A stretch of DNA of 64,000 bases, from contig NC_017069.1 of NCBI RefSeq assembly GCF_000284095.1, positions 1 through 64,000 of the forward strand. The letters are read 5' to 3'. The DNA comes from Selenomonas ruminantium subsp. lactilytica TAM6421 (GTDB lineage Bacteria; Bacillota; Negativicutes; Selenomonadales; Selenomonadaceae). Made by a program: the position numbers and the translations under genes. Each line of letters starts with the position of its first letter. Positions within the stretch are counted from its first letter, which is position 1. Shown one piece after another: positions 7,008 to 15,058 of the stretch. Below the pieces are notes generated by a model. It searched no databases and had not been told where the DNA came from. It worked only from the letters and a program-made list of their open reading frames with translations.

Positions 7008-7256
7008 TTAAATTTCGTATAAGTCGCTACTCCAAAAATCGGCTTCGCCTTTTGCCGTTTCGCCAAAATAGATTGACGCAGGTAAAATGTTATCGAAGTA
7101 GTGACCTTGTGCCCAATCAGGTTTAGGTATTTCAAAGTCTTTTTCGTACTTTTCTTTGAAGTCAGGCCACCACGCGACGACATACGGTTCAACGGTGTTA
7201 TCGGTTCTAAGTAAAACGTATTCGCCTTTAGTTGCATAAATCATTTTAATTTCCAT
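7008..7256 (-). CDS. Hypothetical protein, 82 aa
   Basis: ATG overlaps the stop of the upstream gene (TAATG) with GGAGG close by. Beta-rich start (YATKGEYVLLRTDNTVEPYVVAWW) and acidic end (GEADFWSSDLYEI). Not recognised. Left operon. Confidence 0.72.
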   Translation of the reverse strand: MEIKMIYATKGEYVLLRTDNTVEPYVVAWWPDFKEKYEKDFEIPKPDWAQGHYFDNILPASIYFGETAKGEADFWSSDLYEI

Positions 7257-7423
7257 TATTTACCTCCATAAAAATATTCAAGGGCCTCACTGGTCTTGTC
7301 AAATTTAATCTTTTTTTCTCCTTCATTCGGCCAGTTAGAAATAACAATCCATTTGTTAGGATTATTACGGTGTTGCCAAAGATTACTCCAGCCGATTTTT
7401 GCGACAAGTTGATAATGTAACAT
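7256..7423 (-). CDS. Hypothetical protein, 55 aa
   Basis: Start set at MLHYQLVAKIGW, behind AAAGGAGG; a longer frame from 7465 overlaps the gene upstream and lacks a site. Aromatic-rich (WSNLWQHRNNPNKWIVISNW). Coupled to the next gene by TAATG. Not recognised. Confidence 0.7.
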   Translation of the reverse strand: MLHYQLVAKIGWSNLWQHRNNPNKWIVISNWPNEGEKKIKFDKTSEALEYFYGGK

Positions 7424-7433
7424 AGTGCCTCCT

Positions 7434-7553
7434 TTATCGCGTCCAACGCTCAAAAATACTTGCATAAAACAACGCTGGAACTAAGACGGCCAACGCCTTT
7501 TGGATGTTTGGATGTAAGCGGCGTTTCGGAAGAGTTTGGATAAATTTTTGCAT
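7434..7553 (-). CDS. 39-residue putative membrane peptide
   Basis: First gene of the leftward operon. A strong TAGGAGG site lies eight bases before the ATG. The product has a basic start (LPKRRLHPN) and a hydrophobic stretch (ALAVLVPALFYASIF). The next gene's ribosome site overlaps its stop. Probably real on ribosome site and position; function unknown. Confidence 0.55.
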   Translation of the reverse strand: MQKFIQTLPKRRLHPNIQKALAVLVPALFYASIFERWTR

Positions 7554-8356
7554 AAATACAACCTCCTAAAATGTGATTTTGTTTCGTGTGGTGTTAGCGC
7601 CACAAGTCAAGGCACATTTAACGATTTCAACTCGCTCGGCTGACTTTATCCATGAAGGAAAATGCGAACAAGAGATTTTTTTACGAATCGGAAAACGTGC
7701 CTATCATTCTGACGCGAACAAATAAGAACAATTCACCTTGAGCCTTTTTGTATTAGAATTATTGCTACGATTGGTCTACTATATACCCCATCAGGCTATA
7801 GATTTCGGTTGTTTCGTTGCTTCTTCACAACTTTGTAGGGCGTATAGAGCGCACTTCATCCGCTTACTTGCGTACACTTTTTACACGCACTCTCCCTATT
7901 TTGCAGATACCGTAACTGCGGGCTATATTGTGACAAATGAGCCACCTTGTCTTTACAAGTTCTTGACTATCAGCCTGCGTATGGCAAATGAGCCACAGGC
8001 CGGGGGTACAGGTATACCACACAAACGACTAACTATGGTCTGACAATTTTCAGAGGTTCGGCGTATGCAAGCTACTCCGCATGTTTCACAACATTCGTTG
8101 ACCGAACATTCAAGGGAATGTGCCTAACACAGTTTCGATGCCTTTTGCATGGTATGGGGTTTTTAGGGTACAAAGTTCCCGACAACATACGACACACAAC
8201 AAAAATTGTATGACAAAGATAGTTATGACTTTTGCTTTTGCCGTATGTTATGGAATTGGTATGGAAAGGGAAATAGATACACTGGTCATATTTTGGGCCG
8301 TGGTCGCTACCAACTGGTGCGCCTGACGTTCGTGCTCGTTGCCTCGCCACGCTTAT

Positions 8357-8385
8357 ATCATAACAAATGGCTTTTTGCTTGTCAA
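8357..8385 (-). promoter_or_regulatory. Leftward promoter PL1
   Basis: On the leftward strand TTGACA (8380-8385), 17 bases, then TATGAT (8357-8362): a near-perfect housekeeping promoter. The 20 bases upstream of the -35 (AAAATTCTTTTCAAAAAGAG) are nearly the same as upstream of PL2. It would drive the left operon from about 8350, giving a leader of about 800 bases. Confidence 0.75.
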
Positions 8386-8499
8386 CTCTTTTTGAAAAGA
8401 ATTTTTCGTGCTTGTCGTATGTAATTGTCAAAGAACAATATCCGTTGGGATAGGGTAGCAAGCCTTTCGGCTTCGCGCCCGTCCCTCAAGGACAAATAC

Positions 8500-8528
8500 A
8501 TCATACAACGAACGCGGGATAATGTCAA
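8500..8528 (-). promoter_or_regulatory. Leftward promoter PL2
   Basis: TTGACA (8523-8528), 17 bases, TATGAT (8500-8505) on the leftward strand. Same hexamers, spacing and upstream A/T element as PL1, 143 bases away, so the two appear to be a duplicated promoter. Likely drives the same left operon. Confidence 0.75.
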
Positions 8529-8722
8529 CACTTTTTTAAAAGAATTTTTCACACATACGCGGGCACGCTTATATATTTTTACTAATAGAAGGAATGTGAC
8601 CAGGTACTAAATAAAACAAAAGTGGCCTCCGGCCTTATGTAACAAGGGCTGGCGGCGTGTTTCGATAGGTAAAAAACAAAGCATGGAAAAAATCACGGCT
8701 GGGGCGCGATTCGTGCTGATAC

Positions 8723-8769
8723 TTGACATAGGTCAACTAACTAATAATGATTAACAAAGGTCAACTAAC
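8723..8769. repeat. GGTCAACTAAC direct repeats and TTGAC/GTCAA palindrome
   Basis: GGTCAACTAAC occurs at 8731-8741 and again at 8759-8769, 28 bases apart. The first copy overlaps a TTGAC-ATAG-GTCAA palindrome (8723-8736). Spacing near three helical turns suggests an operator pair for a dimeric regulator. A TTGACA is present but no good -10 follows at normal spacing. Confidence 0.45.
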
Positions 8770-8852
8770 AATCGAAACAGGACAAATAAATTACTAAAAC
8801 ATGATAAACAAATAAATAGCAATAGGAAAACACGATATACGTATACACAATA

Positions 8853-9903
8853 TAATTGCATACAATTAAACTATACACAAAATAATAGATAAAACAAAGA
8901 AAATGTATACAGATAATAATTATCAATTAGCAAGTATGGCGGGATGACGGCTTATAGTAGGGTATAAACGATAATAAATGTAATACAAGCAATAGAAAAT
9001 ACAAGATAAAATAAAAATAATAGAATAGTATGACAATTGATAGGTAGGTGGTAGAATAGAAATATTTGACACAATAGAAAATGCAAGAACAATAAGAAAA
9101 ACGATAATAGAAATCTGATAACATAATACAATTAAATTGCATACAACTGAATGTTTGCAGCTTGTCGATTTGTATAGATAAATAAAGGGAGAATGATTAT
9201 CGAGATAACAAAATATAATTGCACACAATGAAAATAAAATATAAATTTTTTTGCGCGTATTATAGCAAATTTTGTTGTAACAGAACAGGGCACAAGACAA
9301 AACAAGAAAAGGGCGTGACCACTATATAAAGACAAAATACGGCGAACGTCCTGCATAAAACCATGTAAATAGCGTATAGCCTTAGAGCCGCAAGGGTTCA
9401 TGGTGTTTCTATTGCGTAAAATACGGAGTGACGAGCAAGGCAAATCGAAAACACTTGTAATGCACGATATATAAGGGCTGAGCGGGATTTTAAGGACAGT
9501 TTAAAAAACAGTATACGACAAAACAATTATACATGTGCTTGTATAAAATTACACGACCTATATAGCATGTAATATCTATTCCGCGACCGTGTTACGTGTT
9601 GGTGTTCCATTGTTTCAAAGTAACAGGTACACGGGGCAATTTTTCACAAACCTATTGGACACAACAGAACAGGCTTCGCCCCCTTTGATTGGTTCATGCA
9701 TCTTGGCCATATTTTTATTTTTTTCAATCCAAATCGGAGAAACTGTCATTAGCTCCAACAGTGCGACCAGGGCAGCTCCATTGATGTGATTGGCCGGAGG
9801 GCAGTTTTTGATATGCCTGTTTTTGTTTATATTTTTATATTGTCAGGGAGATTTTGCGGCAAAAATTTTTCTATATCCCTATATATTCGATTGTATACAA
9901 TTA
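8853..9903. repeat. Dispersed TAATTG-YAYA-CAATTA palindromes
   Basis: Copies: 8853-8868 (TAATTG CATA CAATTA, perfect), 9135-9147 (AATTG CATA CAACT), 9216-9231 (TAATTG CACA CAATGA) and 9889-9903 (GATTG TATA CAATT). A half-site (TAATTGTATA) lies on the -10 box of the promoter at 50083-50112. The shape fits a dimeric DNA-binding protein, so these may be operators. Confidence 0.5.
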
Positions 9904-10042
9904 AATTTATTAGCTGAAAAAGCGGCGTTTCATCCAGCATCTATGCGGTGTTACAGGCTCGTCGGGAAATCTTGTTACAGCTGATACAAGTTTGTTCCGG
10001 CCCGGCGTTTGGACAGAAATATTTTGATTTGGGCGTTGGAAA

Positions 10043-10077
10043 GTGTCGATTTTCACTGTAGGTAAAAAGTAGAGAGA
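10043..10077 (+). promoter_or_regulatory. Shared promoter-like element, copy 1
   Basis: GTGTCGATTTTCACTGTAGG then TAAAAAGTAGAGAGAG. It aligns with 11496-11527 and 30192-30223 over more than 30 bases, keeping TGTCGA, TCAC, GTAA and a purine-rich end. It lies 35-70 bases before the first rightward gene (10113). TAAAAA would be the -10 position. Probably a phage-specific promoter needing an activator, as no consensus -35 is present. Confidence 0.6.
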
Positions 10078-10112
10078 GTTTGCGTCGCGTTCATCAGGAG
10101 GGAGGTGGATGT

Positions 10113-10427
10113 ATGGGGGCAAATATTGTGACTGGCTGGCAGTTGGTAAGCTACGCTATCAAATCGGGTAAGGTAAGTCATTCGGCGGCGGTTTTGTTGT
10201 TTGTTTTGATTGATAAGTGGAACGCACTTCACAGGCCGTTTAGCTTGAATATGACCAATGCTGCGCTTATGCAGATGGCTCATTTTGGCAGTCATGTTTC
10301 TTTGGACAAGGCGAAGCACGAACTGGAGGCCACTGGGTTTATCGTCATCAAGGCAAGCAAGAAGCGGTTCGGGACGGAGTATAAGATCTGTTTTGGGGCA
10401 TGGCCGGGAATGGCTGATGGTGTCTGA
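10113..10427 (+). CDS. Winged-helix DNA-binding protein, 104 aa
   Basis: Start set at MGANIVTGWQL, behind GGAGGTGG. The sequence has the layout of a short winged helix: SHSAAVLLFVLIDKWNALHRP, then NAALMQMAHFGSHVSLDKAKHELEATGFI (recognition helix plus wing) and KRFGTEYKICF. This resembles the N-terminal domain of phage and plasmid replication proteins and of small regulators. It is the first rightward gene after the control region, so a regulator is a natural reading, but a replication role is possible. Confidence 0.75.
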   Translation: MGANIVTGWQLVSYAIKSGKVSHSAAVLLFVLIDKWNALHRPFSLNMTNAALMQMAHFGSHVSLDKAKHELEATGFIVIKASKKRFGTEYKICFGAWPGMADGV

Positions 10428-10990
10428 ATCAGACCAACAACAGAAGAGTATTATATTTATCTAATACTAACGTATTATCTAAATATAAAGGTGAGTGGGT
10501 TCTTCAAAGGTGAATCCTTCCGATTTGGCAATCGGTTCAGGCAAAGCCTGAATGTCTTGCAAGCAAGCCAACCTTCGGTCTTTTAGTTTTCTCTTTTCTC
10601 TCCACATCGGAGGAATGGTCAGGCAAAAAGAGAGCAGCGCGAGGCTGGCGCCGGGCATGGATAAGCCTTTCCGATTTGGTGACCATCGCGAATAAGTGGT
10701 ATTGATGACCTGCCACGGTCTGAAATTGCCGTATAAGCGGCTGTTTCTCATATTGGTTTTGTGCAATCAAAAAAGTGACCGCGAGAAACGCCGTCTAAGG
10801 CCGTTGAAAAAGGAAACGCATATAAACTATCGCATCGGAGTGTAAAAGGCGGCTACGCCGCGAATAGAGCCGTTAGGCTTAATTTCTCCGATTTGCAATA
10901 AAAATTACCCGCAATGGTGGCTTAGATGGCCAACATGGGGGGAATATGGTGCAGGCAACTGCCAAACCATACATGAAGGAGGTGGAAAAT
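10428..10990. other. Gene-poor stretch with hairpins
   Basis: No convincing gene. At 10452-10488 TTATATTTATCTAATAC and GTATTATCTAAATATAA form a 17-base inverted repeat with two mismatches and a TAAC loop, just after the winged-helix gene. CCGAT-ATCGG forms a small hairpin at 10520. TCCGATTTG recurs at about 10519, 10668 and 10885, and ATCGGAG at about 10609 and 10832. A leftward frame (10479-10766) exists but has no ribosome site. Possibly an RNA leader or cis-acting region. Confidence 0.45.
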
Positions 10991-11272
10991 ATGTATATCC
11001 CAGTCAAAGAACAGGAAACTGTTATTCAGATTGACCGCACTGGCGACATTGCTCGGGTGTATTCCACGGATGCAACCATGATCTGCAAGCTGGACAAAAA
11101 ATATGAGCGATACCAAGTCCACAAGCAGAACAGGAAAATCGTTGGTGTCGAGTATCGCGTTGATAAGCGGCTTCTTTCGTGGCGGTCTGCTCCGGCTGTA
11201 AGTCACATGACGGACGAGCAGAAAAAGGCTGCAGGGGAGCGATTGAAAAAAGCTCGGCAAAAGAAGAAGTAA
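10991..11272 (+). CDS. Conserved phage hypothetical protein, 93 aa
   Basis: Start set at MYIPVKEQE behind GAAGGAGGTG; an upstream ATG at 10946 has no such site. Beta-rich N-terminus (ETVIQIDRTGDIARVYSTDATMICKLDKKY) then VEYRVDKRLLSWRS and a basic helical tail (KKAAGERLKKARQKKK). I recall proteins of this pattern just before terminase genes in Bacillota phages. Function unknown; the basic tail suggests nucleic-acid binding. Confidence 0.8.
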   Translation: MYIPVKEQETVIQIDRTGDIARVYSTDATMICKLDKKYERYQVHKQNRKIVGVEYRVDKRLLSWRSAPAVSHMTDEQKKAAGERLKKARQKKK

Positions 11273-11394
11273 AGCATCGATTCTAAGCCCGATTTTCTAC
11301 ACCGCACGGTGTACCTGACATCTGAGCACTATCAGGTGCGATAACTTATTAGGGAGTCCATCTAAACGCACTGAACTCAAAATTTACCAAACAG

Positions 11395-11430
11395 GCCGTG
11401 AAGCCACATCGCAGTAGGGCTTACGGCTAT
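11395..11430 (+). terminator. Probable terminator upstream of terminase
   Basis: GCCGT-g-AAGCC pairs with GGCTT-ACGGC (11395-11427), followed by TATTTTG. It would stop transcription from the early-right unit just before the second promoter-like element. Confidence 0.6.
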
Positions 11431-11495
11431 TTTGTTTGCTGTTTTTGTGTTTTTTTGTAATTTTTTTTGAGATTTTTCCATTTCAGCCTCTGAAA

Positions 11496-11527
11496 ATGTC
11501 GAATCTCACTATGAGTAATATATGGGG
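11496..11527 (+). promoter_or_regulatory. Shared promoter-like element, copy 2
   Basis: Begins ATGTCGAATCTCAC and continues TATGAGTAATATATGG. About 27 of 34 positions match the copy at 30192. TAATAT (11516-11521) is the likely -10. It lies after a terminator and 40 bases before the small terminase gene, as expected for the late promoter. Confidence 0.65.
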
Positions 11528-11565
11528 GGATAAATTTAGAGTCCTCCTAGAAAGGGGGCTGGCAC

Positions 11566-12111
11566 ATGGCAGGACAGTCCAAGATTGATAAACTGGGGCT
11601 GGGAGCCAAGGTTCTCGCCCTTCGACAAGACCTCACCTGTGAAGAGATTGCCGACGAGATCAACAATCGGTATCTTCCTGCAGGTGCAGAGCCTGTCAAC
11701 AAAATGACGATTTCGAGATACTGTACTTCCCACGGTATGACTGATATGAACCGAAACGACATTTCCAAGAGCGTCACCAACTTTGATGCGCTGGGCGAAG
11801 CCTGTAAGGTTAGGGACAGACTGGTCAAGCGCACCAACAAAATGGAGCGATTCCTCGATGAAATCAAAGAGGATGAGGAAAAGTTGTCGGAGTATGCAAG
11901 TATCAATAACGCATACCTGAACTGCTTACGACAGTTGAATGACCTCAATGAGTCGGTATCGAAAATCCAAAAAGAACAGCTGGGAATGAGCAAAGTGCGT
12001 CAGGTTTTGGGAGTAGTCCTGACAACGCTGAACAAGTACCCATCTGTTCGAGCAGAGATTTTTGAGCAGCTTCGCAATTCGGAAGTATACGAAACCATCA
12101 GAGCAATTTAG
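11566..12111 (+). CDS. terS: Terminase small subunit
   Basis: A 181-residue protein directly before the large terminase. N-terminal helix-turn-helix: LGAKVLALRQDLTCEEIADEIN then MTISRYCTSHGM, which would recognise the packaging site. The middle (residues ~85-150) is helical and likely the oligomerisation region of the ring. ATG follows AAAGGGGGC. It recruits concatemeric DNA to the large subunit. No direct family hit is claimed beyond the fold and position. Confidence 0.82.
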   Translation: MAGQSKIDKLGLGAKVLALRQDLTCEEIADEINNRYLPAGAEPVNKMTISRYCTSHGMTDMNRNDISKSVTNFDALGEACKVRDRLVKRTNKMERFLDEIKEDEEKLSEYASINNAYLNCLRQLNDLNESVSKIQKEQLGMSKVRQVLGVVLTTLNKYPSVRAEIFEQLRNSEVYETIRAI

Positions 12112-12119
12112 AGGTATTC

Positions 12120-13748
12120 ATGGCAAAGAAAAATCAGCTTAGATTCTTTGATGAACTTGCTGAGGCTATGGATAAGACCTCGAAAAAGGGGAATGGCACA
12201 GAAGCATTGCGGGTGCGGGTTCGGGACTGCGCCACATCACTGGAACTGTTTGCGAAAACCTATTTCCCGGATGTTTTTACATCTGAGTTCTCCGAACTGC
12301 ACAAAGAAATTTTCAAATCAGCGGAGGAAATGATTTTAAGGCGTAAACGCCGGAAGAATTACTATGTACGAGCCGCTCCGCGTGGCCACGGCAAAAGTCA
12401 GGTAATCAGCTACCTGTTGATTATTTGGTGCATTTGCTATAAGTACAAACAGAATATTCTACTCGTTTCTGATACGCTCGACCAGGCCAAGTCCTTCATT
12501 TCTGCCATTAAGACAGAACTGGAAGAAAATGAGCGTATTAAAGCCGACTTCGGCGACTTATCCTCTGAGGAGAAATGGGCACAGGACAAAATCATCACAT
12601 CCAACAAAGTTCAGGTTTATGGGCGCGGTGCTGGGCAGAAATTGCGCGGTAACAAATACGGCTCTATTCGCCCCGAGTTGGTCATCATTGACGATCTCGA
12701 GAACGATGAAGCTGTTGAAACTGAGGCACAACGCCGCAAACTATTCAACTGGTTTATGAAAGCCCTGCTGCCAGTAGGAACGCCGACCACCGACTATATC
12801 TTTATCGGGACAGTTTTGCATTATGAAGCATTACTGCAAAAGTTACTTACAGAGCCAACCTTCTCGATGTGGGACAGAAAGCGGTATCAGGCGGTCACAA
12901 AGTTTTCTGATTCTCCCTTGTGGGATGAATGGGAAACTATCATGCTGGACGAAAACAACGATAACGCTGGCGAGGATGCTTACAAGTTCTACAAAAAGAA
13001 CAGAGCGGAAATGCTAGAGGGCGTTGAGAGTCTATGGCCTGCAAGCGGTGCTGACTACTACGAAAACATGATGGAGCTTAGGGTGTCAGATCCTAGTTCC
13101 TTCGCGTCCGAGTATCAGAATGAACCGATTGATCCCTCGCAAGCAGAATTTTTGCCGGAATGGTTTGATTATTACTATGAACTTCCTGAAATTGTGGAGG
13201 TTTATGGTGCGTGTGATCCATCTTTGGGTAAAGCGAAATCAGACCGAGCGGCAATCATTTGGGCTGGCAAGGATAAGCAAGGCTACCTTTACATACTGGA
13301 TGTGCTAATGGGAAGGTATAAACCTGACCGAATCATTGACCTCATTATTGCAGGTTCTATGAAATATCAAAGCCACCTGAAAAGTGTGGTCATTGAAACA
13401 GTACAATTTCAGGCTATGTTCAAGGACGAGGTGGCCAAGCGTGGACTCAATGCGGGTATTCAAATTCCCATAACTGAGTTTAACGACAAAACCCCGAAAG
13501 AGGTTAGACTGCGCGGCCTTATCCCGCGTATCAAAAATAAATATATCAAATTCCGCAAAGACCAAACGGTGCTTGTAAATGAGTTCCTGCGGTTTCCAAA
13601 AGCGTCTGATGACGGCATGGATGCGGTAAATATGATTTGCTCTGCGGCTTTTCCGGTAACAGGGCAGAAACTTGTTTTTGGAGGTATATCCTCTAATATT
13701 AGACCAAAATTCAACCCGATGGGGGGTATATTCGCCAGATGGAGATAA
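12120..13748 (+). CDS. terL: Terminase large subunit
   Basis: 542 residues, normal size for the family. ATPase domain: Walker A RGHGKSQ near residue 87, Walker B LVIIDDLEND near residue 190, coupling motif around YIFIGTVLHYE. Nuclease domain (RNase H fold) begins near residue 360 with YGACDPSLGKAKSDRAAI, giving the first catalytic Asp; further acids follow (VVIETVQFQ, and DDGMDAVNM near the end). It pumps DNA into proheads and cuts it. Starts 9 bases after terS and overlaps the portal start. Confidence 0.96.
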   Translation: MAKKNQLRFFDELAEAMDKTSKKGNGTEALRVRVRDCATSLELFAKTYFPDVFTSEFSELHKEIFKSAEEMILRRKRRKNYYVRAAPRGHGKSQVISYLLIIWCICYKYKQNILLVSDTLDQAKSFISAIKTELEENERIKADFGDLSSEEKWAQDKIITSNKVQVYGRGAGQKLRGNKYGSIRPELVIIDDLENDEAVETEAQRRKLFNWFMKALLPVGTPTTDYIFIGTVLHYEALLQKLLTEPTFSMWDRKRYQAVTKFSDSPLWDEWETIMLDENNDNAGEDAYKFYKKNRAEMLEGVESLWPASGADYYENMMELRVSDPSSFASEYQNEPIDPSQAEFLPEWFDYYYELPEIVEVYGACDPSLGKAKSDRAAIIWAGKDKQGYLYILDVLMGRYKPDRIIDLIIAGSMKYQSHLKSVVIETVQFQAMFKDEVAKRGLNAGIQIPITEFNDKTPKEVRLRGLIPRIKNKYIKFRKDQTVLVNEFLRFPKASDDGMDAVNMICSAAFPVTGQKLVFGGISSNIRPKFNPMGGIFARWR

Positions 13749-15058
13749 AGGCATTTGGCAGGGTGTTTCAAATGAGATTCGGCAAGCACTCGGACAGGGA
13801 GACGCGCTCAACGATTTTTGCGTTCGCGCAGACTGTTCCTAAAGCGTCAACGCCGAAACCCACAGAGAGAATGCTCCGAGATTTTTCTCGTTCTGCTATC
13901 CCTCACCGTGCGATTTCCCTTATCCGGGACGGTGTACTCGCACAGAATTGGAGGGTAGTACCTGCGAAAGCAGGTGATGGCCGGTCTTATAAACAGGCTA
14001 TCAGGGCGATTGAGAACATTATCAAGCACCCTAATGAAACAGACGATTACAGAACCTTTTGGGGACAGATTGTAAACGAAACATTGATAGGGGACAACGG
14101 TGCTGCAGAGATTGTTTTTACAGGCAATCCGACACAGCCCATGAAACTTTATCCTGTCAATGGCTTTTCGCTGGAGTATTGCCACGGATTCTTTGAAAAT
14201 CCGAAGCAGCCGCGATTCTGCCAGCGTCAAAATCAGTACAATCCTGTCTATCTTTATGACGAAGATGTTCTGTATATCCAACATAATAAAACAACCGACA
14301 GTGCTTTTGGATTGTCCCCGCTGGAGTCAGCGTATCGGCAGTTAATGGCACTGGGTTCGGCAGAAGAATACGCCGCTTTGCAGGCTTCACAGGCCATGCC
14401 CCGAAATGCCTTAAACTTGGGTGAGGGCGTGTCCGAGAATGATCTGAAAGCGTTCCGAAAATACTTTGCCGAAGAGGTTTATGGTAGCGGTCGTTCCCCG
14501 ATTATCGGCGGCACAAAAGGTGCGGGGAGTCTTAAAATTGGTGCTGAAGGTGACTCTGAACTGTTCCTCGAATGGCAGAAACACCTCATTACCATTATTG
14601 CCCTGTCGTTCGGCATCGATCCGAAGAAGCTGGGGCAAGGCTCTAACACTGACCGCTCAACCGTTGAAGAACAGAATGAGTCTATGCAGAACGAGGCTAT
14701 TCGCCCCATTTGCTTACTGATTCAGGACGCTATCAACGAAAAAATCATTCGCCGTTTGGGACTGTCCGATGCGGTAAAATTCGAGTTCTACTACGAAGAT
14801 ACGCACGACCAAAAGATGAAAGCCCAGCAAATAATCGTAGACCAATGGAACACCAACGCCTTAACCTTTGCGGAATACCGCGAGAAACTAGGCTTACCCT
14901 ATATTGACAGCCCATACAACGACATGACTCAGGCCGAGATGAAATCTGCTTTGAACAAAAAATACGCAGTTCAAACAGGCGGTTTTAATGGCGTGGGTAA
15001 AAACCAAAAAGATGGAGTTGACAAAAAGACCAATGGAGAAAAAAACACAAAGTCTTAG
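13739..15058 (+). CDS. Portal protein
   Basis: 439 residues, HK97-type portal (PF04860-like). Recognisable parts are AIPHRAISLIRDGVLAQNW, a long strand region (GAAEIVFTGNPTQPMKLYPV), DVLYIQHNKTTDSAFGLSPLESA, the GLSPLE signature, and LITIIALSFGIDPKKLG. It forms the dodecameric ring through which DNA enters. The start at 13739 overlaps terL by 10 bases; a second in-frame ATG (MRFGKHSD, 13772) is possible. Confidence 0.95.
   Translation: MEIKAFGRVFQMRFGKHSDRETRSTIFAFAQTVPKASTPKPTERMLRDFSRSAIPHRAISLIRDGVLAQNWRVVPAKAGDGRSYKQAIRAIENIIKHPNETDDYRTFWGQIVNETLIGDNGAAEIVFTGNPTQPMKLYPVNGFSLEYCHGFFENPKQPRFCQRQNQYNPVYLYDEDVLYIQHNKTTDSAFGLSPLESAYRQLMALGSAEEYAALQASQAMPRNALNLGEGVSENDLKAFRKYFAEEVYGSGRSPIIGGTKGAGSLKIGAEGDSELFLEWQKHLITIIALSFGIDPKKLGQGSNTDRSTVEEQNESMQNEAIRPICLLIQDAINEKIIRRLGLSDAVKFEFYYEDTHDQKMKAQQIIVDQWNTNALTFAEYREKLGLPYIDSPYNDMTQAEMKSALNKKYAVQTGGFNGVGKNQKDGVDKKTNGEKNTKS

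Larger units (their letters stand above)
7554..10112. other. 2.5-kb gene-poor, AT-rich regulatory region
   Basis: No convincing gene is seen here. Frames exist but have low-complexity composition, poor starts or no ribosome site. 7554-8350 looks like a long untranslated leader for the left operon, with AGGCAC at 7611 and GTGCCT at 7694 as possible closing arms, and a 12-base direct repeat CAAATGAGCCAC at 7934 and 7985. ACATTC/GAATGT forms a small hairpin near 8106. 8350-8530 holds two leftward promoters. 8700-9260 is extremely AT-rich with palindromes and short direct repeats. 9560-10040 contains a hydrophobic frame broken by a TGA. Candidate control region, possibly including an origin. Confidence 0.6.
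11273..11565. other. Hairpin-rich region before terminase (possible pac/cos)
   Basis: About 290 gene-free bases. TACACCG-CA-CGGTGTA is a near-perfect palindrome at about 11299-11314. ACCTGA and TCAGGT pair across about 13 bases at 11314-11338. A strong hairpin at 11395-11427 is followed by a T-rich run, then the promoter-like element at 11496. Position beside the small terminase gene fits a packaging recognition site, but that is inference. Confidence 0.45.

Noticed and set aside
8072-8461. Leftward 129-residue open frame
   Set aside because: It covers the PL1 promoter and a probable leader, has no ribosome site and no protein-like composition.
8723-8750. Rightward promoter at TTGACA 8723
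   Set aside because: No acceptable -10 at 16-18 bases; treated as part of a palindrome instead.
8923-9443. Overlapping leftward frames with Tyr/Ile/Cys-rich products
   Set aside because: Composition simply reflects the AT-rich DNA with its palindromes; no ribosome site.
10479-10766. Leftward 95-residue frame
   Set aside because: No ribosome site, lies over hairpins, and competes with two neighbouring frames of equal quality.
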